Source: Minicystis rosea (lineage in GTDB: Bacteria; Myxococcota_A; Polyangia; Polyangiales; Polyangiaceae). From it: a stretch of 64,000 bases of DNA. The translations under genes were made by a program, and so were the position numbers. This document shows, in pieces, positions 1 through 8,648 of the stretch (position 1 is its first letter; each line of letters begins with the position of its first letter). The stretch covers positions 6,617,573 through 6,681,572 of the forward strand of contig CP016211.1 in NCBI GenBank assembly GCA_001931535.1, read 5' to 3'. Under the pieces are notes generated by a model, which saw only the letters and a program-made list of their open reading frames with translations, was not told the origin of the DNA and made no database searches.

Positions 1-454
1 CGTCGATCTGCCCGACGAGCGCGATCTTGTCGAAGATGTCGAGGCGCAGGCCGACGCGCAGCCAGTGATAGAGGTACTGGTTCTGCCCGAAGCGATTGGC
101 CGCGGGCTGCCCCACGGGAGGCTGGAGCGGGAGATCGGTCTGCGCTTGGTAGCGGAGCTGGTACTCGCCGTGGATGTTGAGGCGGAGCGCGCCGGGATCG
201 GGCGGCCGCGGATCGATGCGCCCCGTCTCGAGGATGAAGCGATCGAGGAAGGTCGTGTCGTCGATGGGCTCGGGCAGGGCCTCGGCGCCGCTCGCGGCTT
301 CGCTCGCCGGCTTCTCGGCGCTCGCCTTCGGAGCCTCGGCGGCCTTGTTGCCATCGCCCACCGGCTTCTCGTCGCCGGCCGCAACCGCGCTCCTCGACAA
401 CGTGCTCGCGGCAACGGCGAGGAGAACGATCATCGGGGCGGCGAGCGAGCGCAT
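1..454 (-). CDS. Porin-like outer membrane protein, N-terminal part (cut by window edge)
   Basis: The gene starts at an ATG at 454 and runs off the left edge, so only about 151 residues are visible. The first ~26 residues form a Sec signal peptide (MRSLAAPMIVLLAVAASTLS then SAVAAG). An Ala/Lys/Glu-rich spacer follows, then a segment containing INIHGEY-like strand residues (LRLNIHGEYQLRYQ) and FGQNQYLYHWLRVGLRLDIF. Alternating polar/aromatic residues of this kind suggest the first strands of a beta-barrel in the outer membrane, as in alginate-export or phosphate-selective porin families. The family cannot be fixed from this fragment. It is divergent from hutH with about 145 bp between them. 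No good Shine-Dalgarno is visible. Confidence 0.6.
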   Translation of the reverse strand, partial: MRSLAAPMIVLLAVAASTLSRSAVAAGDEKPVGDGNKAAEAPKASAEKPASEAASGAEALPEPIDDTTFLDRFILETGRIDPRPPDPGALRLNIHGEYQLRYQAQTDLPLQPPVGQPAANRFGQNQYLYHWLRVGLRLDIFDKIALVGQID

Positions 455-598
455 GGCGGGCGGAGGATAGGCGAAAAGCCGTGTTTTCGTGTCGTGAAAT
501 CGCCGCATTGCCGCGGCGCGCCGCGCGCTCGGTGTAGTCGGGACCGCCCGCTTCTCCCTGTTCGCTCGGCAGGAGCGGCGCTAGCTTCCGCGCCCGTC

Positions 599-2155
599 AT
601 GCACGATCACCGCGCTCCGTTGCTCCTGGGTCGTTCCATTTCTCTCGCCGATTTGGAGGAGGTCGCGCGCCATGGGCGACCGGTCGCGCTCTGCCCCGAG
701 GCGCGCGAGCGCGTGCTCGCCTCGCGCCGCGCGATCGACGCCATCGCCGAAGCAGGCGATCGCGCGCCCGCAGTTTATGGCGTGAACACCGGCTTCGGCG
801 CGCTCGCGGAGAAGCGCATCCACGAGGGCGACGTGCGCGCCCTGCAGAAGAACTTGGTGCGCAGCCATGCCTCGGGCGTGGGCCCCGATCTCGACGAAGC
901 GCAGGTGCGGGCCATGATGGTGCTGCGCGCGCAGGTGGTGGCGCTCGGTCACTCGGGCGTGCGCGTCGAGGTGGTGGACGCGCTCCTCGCGATGCTGAAC
1001 CGCGGCGTGATCCCGTGCATCCCCTCGCAGGGCTCGGTGGGCGCGTCGGGCGATCTCGCGCCGCTCGCGCACCTCGCGCTCGCGCTCATCGGCGAAGGCG
1101 AGGTCACGTACGGCGGCCGGCGCATGGCCGCCGCCGAAGCGCTCGCCGCGGCGGGCCTCTCGCCCGTGGAGCTCGCCGCCAAGGAGGGCCTCGCGCTCAT
1201 CAACGGCACGCAATACATGACGGCGCTCGGCGCGCTCGCGCTCCGCGACGCCGCGCGGCTCGCCACGGTGGCCGACATCGCCGGCGCCATCAGCTTGGAG
1301 GCGCTCAAGGGATCGAGCCGCCCCTTCGACGATCGGCTCATGCGCGTGCGCCCGCACCCGGGTCAGTCCGCGTGCGCCGCGAACCTGCGCGCGCTCCTCA
1401 CCGAGAGCGAGATCATGGAGAGCCACATCAACTGCGGGAAGGTCCAGGATCCCTACTCGCTCCGCTGCATGCCGCAGGTCCACGGGGCCACGCGCGACGC
1501 GCTCGCGTGGGCGCGGGAGGTGCTCGCGCGCGAGGCCGACAGCGTCACCGACAACCCCACCGTCTTCCTCGAAGAGGCGGGCGCGGATCTGATCTCGGGC
1601 GGCAACTTCCACGGGCAGCCGGTGGCCCTCGCCCTCGATCTCGCGGCCATCGCCGCGGCCGAGCTCGCCAACATCAGCGAGCGGCGCGTAGAGCAGCTCG
1701 TGAACCCGGCGCTGTCGAGCGGGCTCACGCCCTTCCTCGCCAAGGACAGCGGGCTGCACTCGGGCTTCATGATCGCGCAGGTCGCGAGCGCCTCGCTCGT
1801 GAGCGAGAACAAGGTGCTCTGCCACCCCGCCAGCGTGGACTCGATCCCCTCGAGCGCCGGCCGCGAAGATCACGTGAGCATGGGCAGCATCTCGGCGCGC
1901 AAGCTGACGCAGGTGATCGACAACGTCACGAATTGCCTCGCGATCGAGCTGATGACGGCCGCGCAGGGCGTGGATCAGAGGCGCCCGCTGCGCCCCTCGA
2001 AGGGCGTGGCCGCCGCGCACGCCGCCGTCCGCCGCGTCATCGCCGAGCTCGGCGACGATCGCCCGCTCGCGCCGGACATCGCCAAGGTCGCCGCCATCGT
2101 CCGCTCGGGCGAGCTGATCCGCGCCGTCGAGGAGGCCGTCGGCGATCTGCGCTGA
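599..2155 (+). CDS. hutH: Histidine ammonia-lyase
   Basis: The 518-residue product matches the usual HAL length (~510). It would deaminate L-histidine to trans-urocanate, the first step of histidine degradation, in the cytoplasm. The Ala-Ser-Gly triad that cyclises into the MIO prosthetic group is at residues 149-151 inside GSVGASGDLAPLAHL. The catalytic loop YGVNTGFG (Tyr60) and QDPYSLRC are also present. I chose the ATG at 599 because conserved family sequence begins soon after it; an open frame extends upstream to 65 but that part looks non-coding. The gene stands alone, with no hutU or hutI beside it. A tyrosine/phenylalanine ammonia-lyase or aminomutase role is possible in principle, but the overall pattern is HAL. 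Confidence 0.93.
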   Translation: MHDHRAPLLLGRSISLADLEEVARHGRPVALCPEARERVLASRRAIDAIAEAGDRAPAVYGVNTGFGALAEKRIHEGDVRALQKNLVRSHASGVGPDLDEAQVRAMMVLRAQVVALGHSGVRVEVVDALLAMLNRGVIPCIPSQGSVGASGDLAPLAHLALALIGEGEVTYGGRRMAAAEALAAAGLSPVELAAKEGLALINGTQYMTALGALALRDAARLATVADIAGAISLEALKGSSRPFDDRLMRVRPHPGQSACAANLRALLTESEIMESHINCGKVQDPYSLRCMPQVHGATRDALAWAREVLAREADSVTDNPTVFLEEAGADLISGGNFHGQPVALALDLAAIAAAELANISERRVEQLVNPALSSGLTPFLAKDSGLHSGFMIAQVASASLVSENKVLCHPASVDSIPSSAGREDHVSMGSISARKLTQVIDNVTNCLAIELMTAAQGVDQRRPLRPSKGVAAAHAAVRRVIAELGDDRPLAPDIAKVAAIVRSGELIRAVEEAVGDLR

Positions 2156-2166
2156 GGCCACGAGAA

Positions 2167-2278
2167 GAGAAGGAACGCAAAGACGCCAAGGCGCAAAGAC
2201 GCAAAAAAGCGAAGATTATCGGTCTTCTCTCTCGCCTGTTTGCATCTTTGCGTCTCCGCGCCTTGGCGTTCCTTCTCC
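2167..2278. repeat. Dispersed palindromic repeat, copy A
   Basis: The left arm (2167-2206) is rich in GCAAAGACGC units and holds GAAGGAACGC and GCCAAGGCGC. The right arm (2238-2278) is its near reverse complement, ending in GCGCCTTGGCGTTCCTTCTC. The arms are separated by about 30 bases, so a long stem-loop can form. It lies directly after the hutH stop. The same element recurs at 3524-3626, 3683-3727 and 8370-8566. Confidence 0.8.
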
Positions 2279-2430
2279 GGCCTTCGCTTCCTGCTTCGTG
2301 CTCCACGGGAGCGTGAAGGGGGCGCTTCTCGCGGCGCGCCCGAGACTCCGATCGGGCATCTCCCGCCTCTTCTTCCTCTCGCCATCTTCGTGTCACGCCC
2401 GAGCACCGACCGCGGTGTTTTGCTTGCGTG

Positions 2431-3489
2431 ATGAAGCGCGCGTGGCCAACGTGCCGGGTGAGCGAGCAAGGCCAGGGTTCCGGCGCGACCGACCAGACTT
2501 CGGGGAGCAGGCGCGCTGGTCGGCGCAAGGCGCTCGTGCATGGAGCGTTCGCGCTGGTCGGCGCGGTGGTCATCGCGCTCATCGTGCGTTCGGTCGGGCC
2601 GGGGGCGCTGCTCCTCGCGCTCAAGGCTTCGGCGCGGTGGCTGCCGGTGCTCATCGCGCTGGAGCTGGGCCGCGCCGGGATGGAGATGCTCGCGACGCTC
2701 TCGCTCTCGGAGCGCGTGCGCCGGCGGGTGCGCTTCGGCCAGCTCACGCGCATCCACCTGATCGCGTACGCCGTCTCGAACGTGATGCCCGCCGGTCGCG
2801 CCACCGGCGAAGCGGTGAAGGCCGCGATGCTGGCGCGCTACGTGGGCACGCCGGAGGCGACCTCGATCGGCACCGGCAACTACGCGGCGGCGCTCCTCGG
2901 CGGCGCGCTCGCGGCCGTACCCTGCGCCGTCGTCTCGCTGGCGCTCACCGGATGGTCGATGCTCACCGGCCTCCTCCTCCTCTTCGCGGCGGCCTCGGTG
3001 GTGCTCGTCGTGGGCTTCCAGATCGCGTGCCGCCGGCCCGACATCGGCGGCGCGCTGGTGCGCCGCTTCATGAAGATCGAGCAGGCGCCCTCGGCATACC
3101 AAGACGCGATCGGGCGCATCCCGCTGCTCCCCGGGCTCGCGTCGGCGGCCTCGTTCGGGAGCCGCGCGCTCTTCGCAGCGCAGCTCGGGGTGCTGCTGTA
3201 CGCGTCCTCCGGGAGCACCGGCGTGGGCCGCGCCATCCTCGCGCTGGGCGTGAGCATGGTCGGCGGCGCGCTCGGCGACGTGGTCCCCGGTCAGCTCGGC
3301 GCGAGCGACGGCGCCTTCGCGCTGGCCGGCCCGACGCTCGGCATCACGGCCGCCGACGGCGTGGCCATGGCCATGACGATGCACGTCCTGCAGATCGTCT
3401 GGGGCGTGCTCGGCTGGACGCTGCCGCTCGTGTGGAAGGCCGCGCCCGCGCCGCGCGACGGCGCGGATGGATTGCCCGCAGAGGGGTGA
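2431..3489 (+). CDS. Integral membrane protein, flippase-like (lysylphosphatidylglycerol synthase TM family)
   Basis: This ~352-residue protein has about seven or eight hydrophobic helices, the first near residues 35-60 and the last near 315-335. Its spacing of helices and the PGQLGASDGAFAL loop near the C-terminus fit the UPF0104/LPG-synthase membrane domain (PF03706 type), whose members are putative lipid flippases or lipid-modifying membrane proteins. The soluble aminoacyl-transferase half of MprF is absent. A GTG directly before the chosen ATG is an alternative start. Copies of the dispersed repeat flank it on both sides, and no operon partner is seen. Substrate unknown. Confidence 0.72.
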   Translation: MKRAWPTCRVSEQGQGSGATDQTSGSRRAGRRKALVHGAFALVGAVVIALIVRSVGPGALLLALKASARWLPVLIALELGRAGMEMLATLSLSERVRRRVRFGQLTRIHLIAYAVSNVMPAGRATGEAVKAAMLARYVGTPEATSIGTGNYAAALLGGALAAVPCAVVSLALTGWSMLTGLLLLFAAASVVLVVGFQIACRRPDIGGALVRRFMKIEQAPSAYQDAIGRIPLLPGLASAASFGSRALFAAQLGVLLYASSGSTGVGRAILALGVSMVGGALGDVVPGQLGASDGAFALAGPTLGITAADGVAMAMTMHVLQIVWGVLGWTLPLVWKAAPAPRDGADGLPAEG

Positions 3490-3523
3490 GCGCCGTCGTC
3501 TATCGCCTGCTCGATCCAGTCCG

Positions 3524-3626
3524 GATTCAACGCAAAGCCGCAAAGAAGCAAAGACGCAAAAAGACAAAGAGGATCAATCTCCTCTCCTTTTGCGTCTTTG
3601 CACGTCCGCGCCTTGGCGTTCCTTCC
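3524..3626. repeat. Dispersed palindromic repeat, copy B
   Basis: The left arm has AACGCAAAGCCGCAAAG and GCAAAGACGCAAAAAG. The right arm has TTTTGCGTCTTTGCACG and GCGCCTTGGCGTTCCTT. It is the same element as at 2167-2278, here just after the stop of the flippase-like gene. Confidence 0.75.
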
Positions 3627-3682
3627 CCCGCCTCGGTCGAGCCGGCGCCGCGAGCTTGCACGACGAGGCACAATCTTCCCCG

Positions 3683-3727
3683 CCTTTTTGCGCCTTTGCG
3701 TCTCTTGCGCCTTGGCGTTCCTTCTCC
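3683..3727. repeat. Dispersed palindromic repeat, half copy C (right arm only)
   Basis: It contains only the right arm of the element (CCTTTTTGCGCCTTTGCG followed by TTGCGCCTTGGCGTTCCTTC). No matching left arm is present nearby, so it is a truncated copy placed about 57 bp after copy B and upstream of oxyR. Confidence 0.65.
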
Positions 3728-3854
3728 CTCTCGTGATCGCGCTTCTATTGGTGGCACCGCGAGGAAGCGCACCTCGCGCAGCGCGTCGATCGCGAAGCGC
3801 GCGTCGGCGCCTTCGGATCGCGGTATGGATGGATCATCTCCTCGGGTCGGATGC

Positions 3855-4889
3855 ATGAAACCCACGGCGAACGACTCCCCGCAGGCGCCGAACCTCTCCG
3901 CGCTCACGCTCACGCAGCTCCGCTACCTGGCGGCGCTCGATCAGCACCGCTCGTTCCGCGTGGCCGCGGAGCGGTGCCACGTGACGCAGCCCGCGCTGAG
4001 CATGCAGATCCAGAAGCTCGAAGAGCTCTTCGGGTTTCCGGTCTTCGATCGATCCGCGCAGCCCATCGTCCCCACCGAGCAGGGTGAGGCCGTGCTGGCG
4101 CAGGCGCGCGCGGTGCTGCGCGAGTGCGATCGGCTCGGCGACGTGGTGCGCGTGGCCTGCGGGCAGAAGCTCTCGGGGCTCTATCGGCTCGGCGTGATCC
4201 CCACGCTGGCGCCGACGCTGGTGCCGCTGCTCCTGCCTGCGTTCGTCCGCGATCATCCGACGGTGGAGCTCGTCGTCGAGGAGCTGCGCACCGAGCCGCT
4301 CATCGCCCGCGTGCTCGACGGCAGCCTCGACGGCGGGCTCGCGGCCACGCCGCTCTCGGTGCCCGGCTTGCACGAGCGGCCGCTCTTCGTCGAGGCGCTC
4401 GCCGTCTACCTCGCGCCCGATCATCCGCTCACGCAGCGCACGCACGTCCTCCAGAGCGATCTCGTCGAGCACCGCCCCTGGCTGCTCGAAGAAGGGCACT
4501 GCTTCCGCAACCAAGTGCTCCACGTGTGCCGCCTGGCGCGTCGCTACGACGGCCCGCAGGCGCGCTTCGACGGCTCGAGCTTCGAGACGCTCGTGAGCCT
4601 CGTCGACGCGGGCATCGGGCTCACCGTGCTGCCGCGATCGGTGGTGGCGCGCCTCAGCGAAGCGCAGCGGCGCAGGGTGCGATCGTTCGCCGAGCCCGCG
4701 CCCGCGCGCGAGGTGAGCTTCGTCTTCTCGCGCGAGCAGCTCCGGCGCCGCATCGCCGACGCCGTCGTCGAAGAGCTCGTGCGCGCCGTGCCCGCCGCGC
4801 TCGGTGACGGAGGCTTCCGCCTCGCCCACGACGTCACGGAGGACACGGGCTTCGCCGTCCTTCCTCCGACCGCTCCGACCTCGGAGTGA
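3855..4889 (+). CDS. oxyR: Hydrogen-peroxide-responsive LysR regulator OxyR
   Basis: This is a 344-residue LysR-type protein. The helix-turn-helix lies at about residues 18-76 (LTQLRYLAALDQHRSFRVAA, then CHVTQPALSMQIQKLE) and the co-inducer domain follows. The hallmark is LEEGHCFRNQVLHVC with Cys216 and Cys225 nine residues apart, matching the Cys199/Cys208 pair whose disulfide switches E. coli OxyR. The arginine/threonine environment (SFETLVSLVDAGIGLTVLP) also fits. I chose the ATG at 3855 because the conserved N-terminus begins there. The tail after the family end is ~25 residues long. Downstream, after 284 bp, lies a cytochrome c peroxidase operon on the same strand, a natural OxyR target. 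No clear OxyR operator could be picked out in 4890-5173. Confidence 0.9.
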   Translation: MKPTANDSPQAPNLSALTLTQLRYLAALDQHRSFRVAAERCHVTQPALSMQIQKLEELFGFPVFDRSAQPIVPTEQGEAVLAQARAVLRECDRLGDVVRVACGQKLSGLYRLGVIPTLAPTLVPLLLPAFVRDHPTVELVVEELRTEPLIARVLDGSLDGGLAATPLSVPGLHERPLFVEALAVYLAPDHPLTQRTHVLQSDLVEHRPWLLEEGHCFRNQVLHVCRLARRYDGPQARFDGSSFETLVSLVDAGIGLTVLPRSVVARLSEAQRRRVRSFAEPAPAREVSFVFSREQLRRRIADAVVEELVRAVPAALGDGGFRLAHDVTEDTGFAVLPPTAPTSE

Positions 4890-5173
4890 AGCGCGGGCGC
4901 GCGGCGCGGGCCCTCCTCCACCTCGCGCCTCGTTCACCCTCTTCGCGCGGCGGCCGCAGCGTCCTCGACGTTGGCCATCTCGGTCCGCCGGCGCGCTCAT
5001 AAGGGCTCGCCATCGGGGCATCAGCAGGAACGATTGGTCACGGAAGCCCTCGTTCCGGCACAGTCGCATCATCCCGGGCCGCAGGGCTCGCAGCGCGACA
5101 CGGCGCGCGGCGGAGGCGCCGCTCGGGTGACGTGTGCCTGCGTGCCGACGCGCGCCGGGAAGGAGGACATGCC

Positions 5174-6532
5174 ATGGGCGAGAGGACGTGGAAGGGAGGA
5201 GCGGCTCGCGTCGCCGCGCACCCGCGGGCCTTCATGATCGCGGGCGCGATCGCGGCCGCGGGGGCCGTGACGCACGCCGCGCTGGCGGACAACGAGATCG
5301 TGCGCGACGCGCCCCACGGCGCGCTCGCCATGCCCAAGCAGGAGGCCGCGACGACGGCGCTCCTCGGGCCTACCGCGACGGCCACACCGAAGGGTGTGGA
5401 CGCGGTGTTCTTCGCGTCGATGATGCCGAAGGACAACGCGCTCGACGCGCGGCGCATCGCGCTCGGGAAGAAGCTCTATTTCGATCCGCGGCTGTCGCGC
5501 GACGGCACCGTCGCCTGCGCGACCTGTCACGACGTGAGCCGCGGCTTCACCGATCGCCGCGCCGCCTCGGAGGGCATCGGCGGCAAGGTCGGCCGCCGCA
5601 ACGCGCCCACCACCATGAACGCGGTCTTCTTCCAGACCCAGTTCTGGGACGGGCGCGCCGGCTCGCTCGAGGAGCAGGCCAAGCTCCCCATCACGAACCC
5701 CATCGAGATGGGCCAGAAGGACGGCGCCGCCGCGGTGGCCGCCATCGCCAAAGATCCTGAATACGTAAAGGACTTCCGCGCCGCCTACGGGCGCGAGCCG
5801 AGCTACGACGACATCGGCCGCGCGCTCGCCGCGTTCGAGCGCACCTTGGTCTTCCTCGACGCGCCCTACGACCGCTTCGTGAACGGCGACGTGCGCGCGA
5901 TCTCCGACGACGCCAAGGCCGGCTGGGTGCTCTTCAACGGCAAGGCGCGGTGCGTGTCGTGCCACCAGTTCAACGGGGCACGCCCTATCGGCACCAATGA
6001 CAAGTTCCACAACATCGGCGTCTCCGCGCGCCATCAGGACTTCGAGAAGCTCGCCGCGCGCGCGCTCAAGGAGCTGGAGAAGAGCGCCACGTCGGAGACC
6101 ATCGACCGGCTCGCGCTGGAGACCGATCTCGCCGAGCTCGGGCGCTTCGTCGTCACGCGGAACCGCGCGGACATCGGGGCCTTCAAGACCTCGCAGCTCC
6201 GCAACATCGGCGTCACCGCGCCGTACATGCACGACGGGTCGATGGCGACGCTCTGGGACGTCGTCGATCACTACAACAAAGGCGGCGAGGCGAACCGCTT
6301 CCTCGACGGCGCCATCGAGCCGCTGAACCTCAGCGATCGCGAGGTCGATCAGCTCGTCGCCTTCCTGTTCACACTGACCGACGTGCGCTTCGACGCGGAC
6401 AACCGTGCCGAGCTCGCGCGCCAACGCGCCGTCGCGGAGCAGCGCCGTCCCTTCCGCGATCCCGCGGCGGCGTCGCGCGGGCGGTTGCCCTTCGAGGATC
6501 GAGCGCGGGGCGCGGCCCCGAAGGGGAAGTGA
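5174..6532 (+). CDS. Di-haem cytochrome c peroxidase (MauG/CcpA family)
   Basis: The 452-residue exported protein is predicted to reduce H2O2 to water with electrons from periplasmic c-type cytochromes. An N-terminal signal segment (about residues 17-38, ending THAALA) leads to two haem-binding sites, CATCH at 115-119 and CVSCH at 260-264, as in bacterial CCPs and MauG. FxPRLSxDGTVAC, PTTMNAVF and PYMHDGSMATL are typical family blocks. The ATG at 5174 has a GGAGG at 5162-5166 with about 7 bases of spacing. It is the first gene of an apparent three-gene operon and follows oxyR. The C-terminal ~40 residues are a charged extension. Confidence 0.9.
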   Translation: MGERTWKGGAARVAAHPRAFMIAGAIAAAGAVTHAALADNEIVRDAPHGALAMPKQEAATTALLGPTATATPKGVDAVFFASMMPKDNALDARRIALGKKLYFDPRLSRDGTVACATCHDVSRGFTDRRAASEGIGGKVGRRNAPTTMNAVFFQTQFWDGRAGSLEEQAKLPITNPIEMGQKDGAAAVAAIAKDPEYVKDFRAAYGREPSYDDIGRALAAFERTLVFLDAPYDRFVNGDVRAISDDAKAGWVLFNGKARCVSCHQFNGARPIGTNDKFHNIGVSARHQDFEKLAARALKELEKSATSETIDRLALETDLAELGRFVVTRNRADIGAFKTSQLRNIGVTAPYMHDGSMATLWDVVDHYNKGGEANRFLDGAIEPLNLSDREVDQLVAFLFTLTDVRFDADNRAELARQRAVAEQRRPFRDPAAASRGRLPFEDRARGAAPKGK

Positions 6533-6537
6533 AGATC

Positions 6538-7650
6538 ATGAGCGCACGACATCGGAGCATCGAGACCAAGCACATGGAGGAGCGCGCCGCGACCCTGCGC
6601 GCGCTCGCGCGGCTCGATCGCCGCGGCTTCCTCAAGGTATCGGCGGCCGCCGCTGCGGCCGCGGCCGCGTTCGGCGACGTCAACCCGCACTCGTTCCAGC
6701 CCATCCGCGTGGCGCACGCGGCGGGCCCGGCGTTCCGCATCGCGTACATCTCGGACTCGCACCTCTACGAGCGCAAGCTCAACGATCGCTTCGTCAACGC
6801 GCTCATGCGCGCCGTCGACGACGTGAACGCGCTCGATCCGCAGCCCGACTTCGTCCTCTACGGCGGCGACCTCGCGCAGCTCGGCGCGCCGCAGGAGCTC
6901 GAGCTGGGCGCGCAGATCTTGAAGAGCCTCAAAGCGCCCGTGCGCATGATGGTCGGCGAGCACGACTGGTACCTCGACCTCGGCGAGAAGTGGCGCGACC
7001 TCTTCGGCCAACCGACGTACGCGTTCGATCACAAGGGCGTGCACTTCGTGGTGCTGAACAGCGTCGTCGAGAAGGACTTCTGGACGGCGAAGAAGCTCAC
7101 GCCGGTGGAGCGCATGCGCACCGTCGCGGGCCTCGACAACGGCACGCAGAGCCCTTTCTCCGTGGGCGCGGAGCAGCGCGCGTGGCTGAAGAAGGATCTC
7201 GAGAAGCTCGCGCCGAGCACGCCCGTCGTCGTCTTCTCGCACTCGCCGCTCTACAAGCTCTACAAGCCGTGGAACTTCTGGACCGACGACGCCGAGGAGG
7301 TCCAGGCGATCTTGAAGCGCTTCGACAAGGTGACCGTGATCCACGGGCACACGCACCAGATGCTGTCGAACCGCATCGGCAACATCAACTTCCACGGCAT
7401 GCTCTCGACCGCGTGGCCGTGGCCCTACGCGCCCGAAGGCCTGCCCGAGCTCAACGTGCAAATGGGGCGGCCGGATCCCTTCGATCCGCACGACGGCTGC
7501 GGTGACGGTGCCATCGTCGTCCACCCCGACGGCGTCGCCGACAAGATCTACGACCTGTGGAACCGAAACCCCGTGACCGTGCGCGGCAGCTACCTGATCT
7601 CGGGCGGCAAGCTCGACGCGCCCGTCATGCCCAAGCGCAAGAGCTACTGA
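6538..7650 (+). CDS. Tat-exported metallophosphoesterase (calcineurin-like)
   Basis: This 370-residue protein carries a twin-arginine signal (DRRGFLK at residues 27-33 followed by an Ala run and AHAAG) and a calcineurin-type fold. Its metal-binding motifs are visible in order: DSH (residues 73-75), GGDLAQ, GEHDW, SHSPLY and HGHTHQ. It therefore probably hydrolyses a phosphate ester or diester in the periplasm with a di-metal centre; the substrate is unknown. The start at 6538 lies 5 bases after the peroxidase stop, so the two are co-transcribed. An ATG at 6574 would still keep the Tat motif. Linkage with two cytochromes suggests a role tied to periplasmic redox stress, which is inference. Confidence 0.85.
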   Translation: MSARHRSIETKHMEERAATLRALARLDRRGFLKVSAAAAAAAAAFGDVNPHSFQPIRVAHAAGPAFRIAYISDSHLYERKLNDRFVNALMRAVDDVNALDPQPDFVLYGGDLAQLGAPQELELGAQILKSLKAPVRMMVGEHDWYLDLGEKWRDLFGQPTYAFDHKGVHFVVLNSVVEKDFWTAKKLTPVERMRTVAGLDNGTQSPFSVGAEQRAWLKKDLEKLAPSTPVVVFSHSPLYKLYKPWNFWTDDAEEVQAILKRFDKVTVIHGHTHQMLSNRIGNINFHGMLSTAWPWPYAPEGLPELNVQMGRPDPFDPHDGCGDGAIVVHPDGVADKIYDLWNRNPVTVRGSYLISGGKLDAPVMPKRKSY

Positions 7651-7664
7651 GAGGAGGATCGATC

Positions 7665-8357
7665 ATGAAGCCCATCCACTTCCACGGCCTCGCGCTGGCC
7701 GGCTCGATCCTCGCGGCCGCCTGCGGCCCCGAAGCCGCGCCGCCGCCCGCGAGCCCCACACCGGCCGCAGCCACCACCACCGCGGCCGCGCAGAGCAACG
7801 GCGGCGTCGACGTGCTGCTCTGCGACGGCAAGACCAAGGGCAGCTTCGCAGCGGGGACGCCGGGCACGGTGATCGCCGGCGCCCTCATGACCGAGTGGGT
7901 GAAGCAACACCCCGAGAGCAACTGGGTCGCGAACGAGCGCGAGCGCCACACGCTCCAGCCCGCGGCCGACAACACGCACCTCGTGGCCGATCCGAGCGCG
8001 GACGGGCAGACCTACGGCAAGGTCTCGGCGCGCGACGTGGCGCTGTGGAAATCGGAGACCGAGAAGCTCGCGCTCGCCGGCTCGCGCGTGTTCCACAGCG
8101 GCGACGAGCTGGGCAGCACCGTCGGCGTCTCCTGTGACATGTGTCACCCGCACGCCGCCAACACGCACCCCGAGACGTACCCGAAGTTCCAAGCGCAGCT
8201 CGGCCGCGTCGTCCTCCTCCGCGACATGATCAACTGGTGCCTCCAGCACCCCGTGCGCGCCGAGCCGATGAACGCCGACGACCCGCGCATGCGCGCCCTC
8301 GAGGCGTACATCTACGCGCAACGCAAGGGCAAGGCGCTCGACTACGGCAAGCACTGA
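7665..8357 (+). CDS. c-type cytochrome lipoprotein (SoxA-like tail)
   Basis: This is a 230-residue lipoprotein with signal and lipobox LAAAC (Cys20), then a Pro/Ala/Thr spacer. One haem motif, CDMCH, is at residues 157-161. The C-terminal part (INWCLQHPV through MRALEAYIYAQRKGKAL) resembles the cytochrome domain of SoxA-type proteins. A GGAGG at 7653-7657 supports the ATG at 7665. It is the last gene of the peroxidase/phosphoesterase operon (14 bp gap), so an electron-donor role for the peroxidase is likely. That role is inferred from position; sulfur oxidation is unlikely because no other sox gene is present. Confidence 0.8.
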   Translation: MKPIHFHGLALAGSILAAACGPEAAPPPASPTPAAATTTAAAQSNGGVDVLLCDGKTKGSFAAGTPGTVIAGALMTEWVKQHPESNWVANERERHTLQPAADNTHLVADPSADGQTYGKVSARDVALWKSETEKLALAGSRVFHSGDELGSTVGVSCDMCHPHAANTHPETYPKFQAQLGRVVLLRDMINWCLQHPVRAEPMNADDPRMRALEAYIYAQRKGKALDYGKH

Positions 8358-8369
8358 GCGGCGGAGGAG

Positions 8370-8566
8370 AGAGAAGGAACGCAAAGGCGCAAAGACGCAG
8401 AGACGCAAAACGGCATGAAAACGAGGCTCGTCCTCACCTCGATGCGACTCCGGCGCTCTCGCTCCTCTACGTTCCCTCTCGCTTCGGCGCCATCCCGCGA
8501 CCGCAAAAACCACAAATTCTCGTCCTTTTTGCGTCTTCGCGTCTTTGCGCCTTGGCGTTCGAATCT
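8370..8566. repeat. Dispersed palindromic repeat, copy D
   Basis: The left arm (8370-8409) reads GAGAAGGAACGCAAAGGCGC with further CAAAGACGCA units. The right arm (8525-8561) has TTTTTGCGTCTTCGCG and TTTGCGCCTTGGCGTTC. The spacer (~115 bp) is longer than in copies A and B. It lies between two convergent genes. Confidence 0.7.
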
Positions 8567-8648
8567 TCTCTTCGACGCTGCGCCTGTGCGTTCGAATCTC
8601 CTCTTGTCTAGGCGCCGTCGCGTTCGAATCTCGTCTCGTCCTGGTGGC
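8555..8648. repeat. Three degenerate 32-33 bp tandem units starting GCGTTCGAATCT
   Basis: GCGTTCGAATC starts at 8555, 8588 and 8620, each followed by a pyrimidine-rich C/T stretch. The first unit grows out of the right end of repeat copy D, and the last abuts the stop codon of the minus-strand gene. Confidence 0.6.

Noticed and set aside
2167..3727. Short open frames inside the dispersed repeat (products of the FASLRL type)
   Set aside because: They arise from the repeat sequence itself and have no start signals or conservation pattern of proteins.
4890..5173. OxyR operator in front of the peroxidase operon
   Set aside because: I could not find ATAG-N7-CTAT or a convincing variant; left as an open question.
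8555..8630. GTTCGAATC triplet as tRNA T-loops
   Set aside because: No acceptor, D or anticodon stems can be drawn around any of the three.
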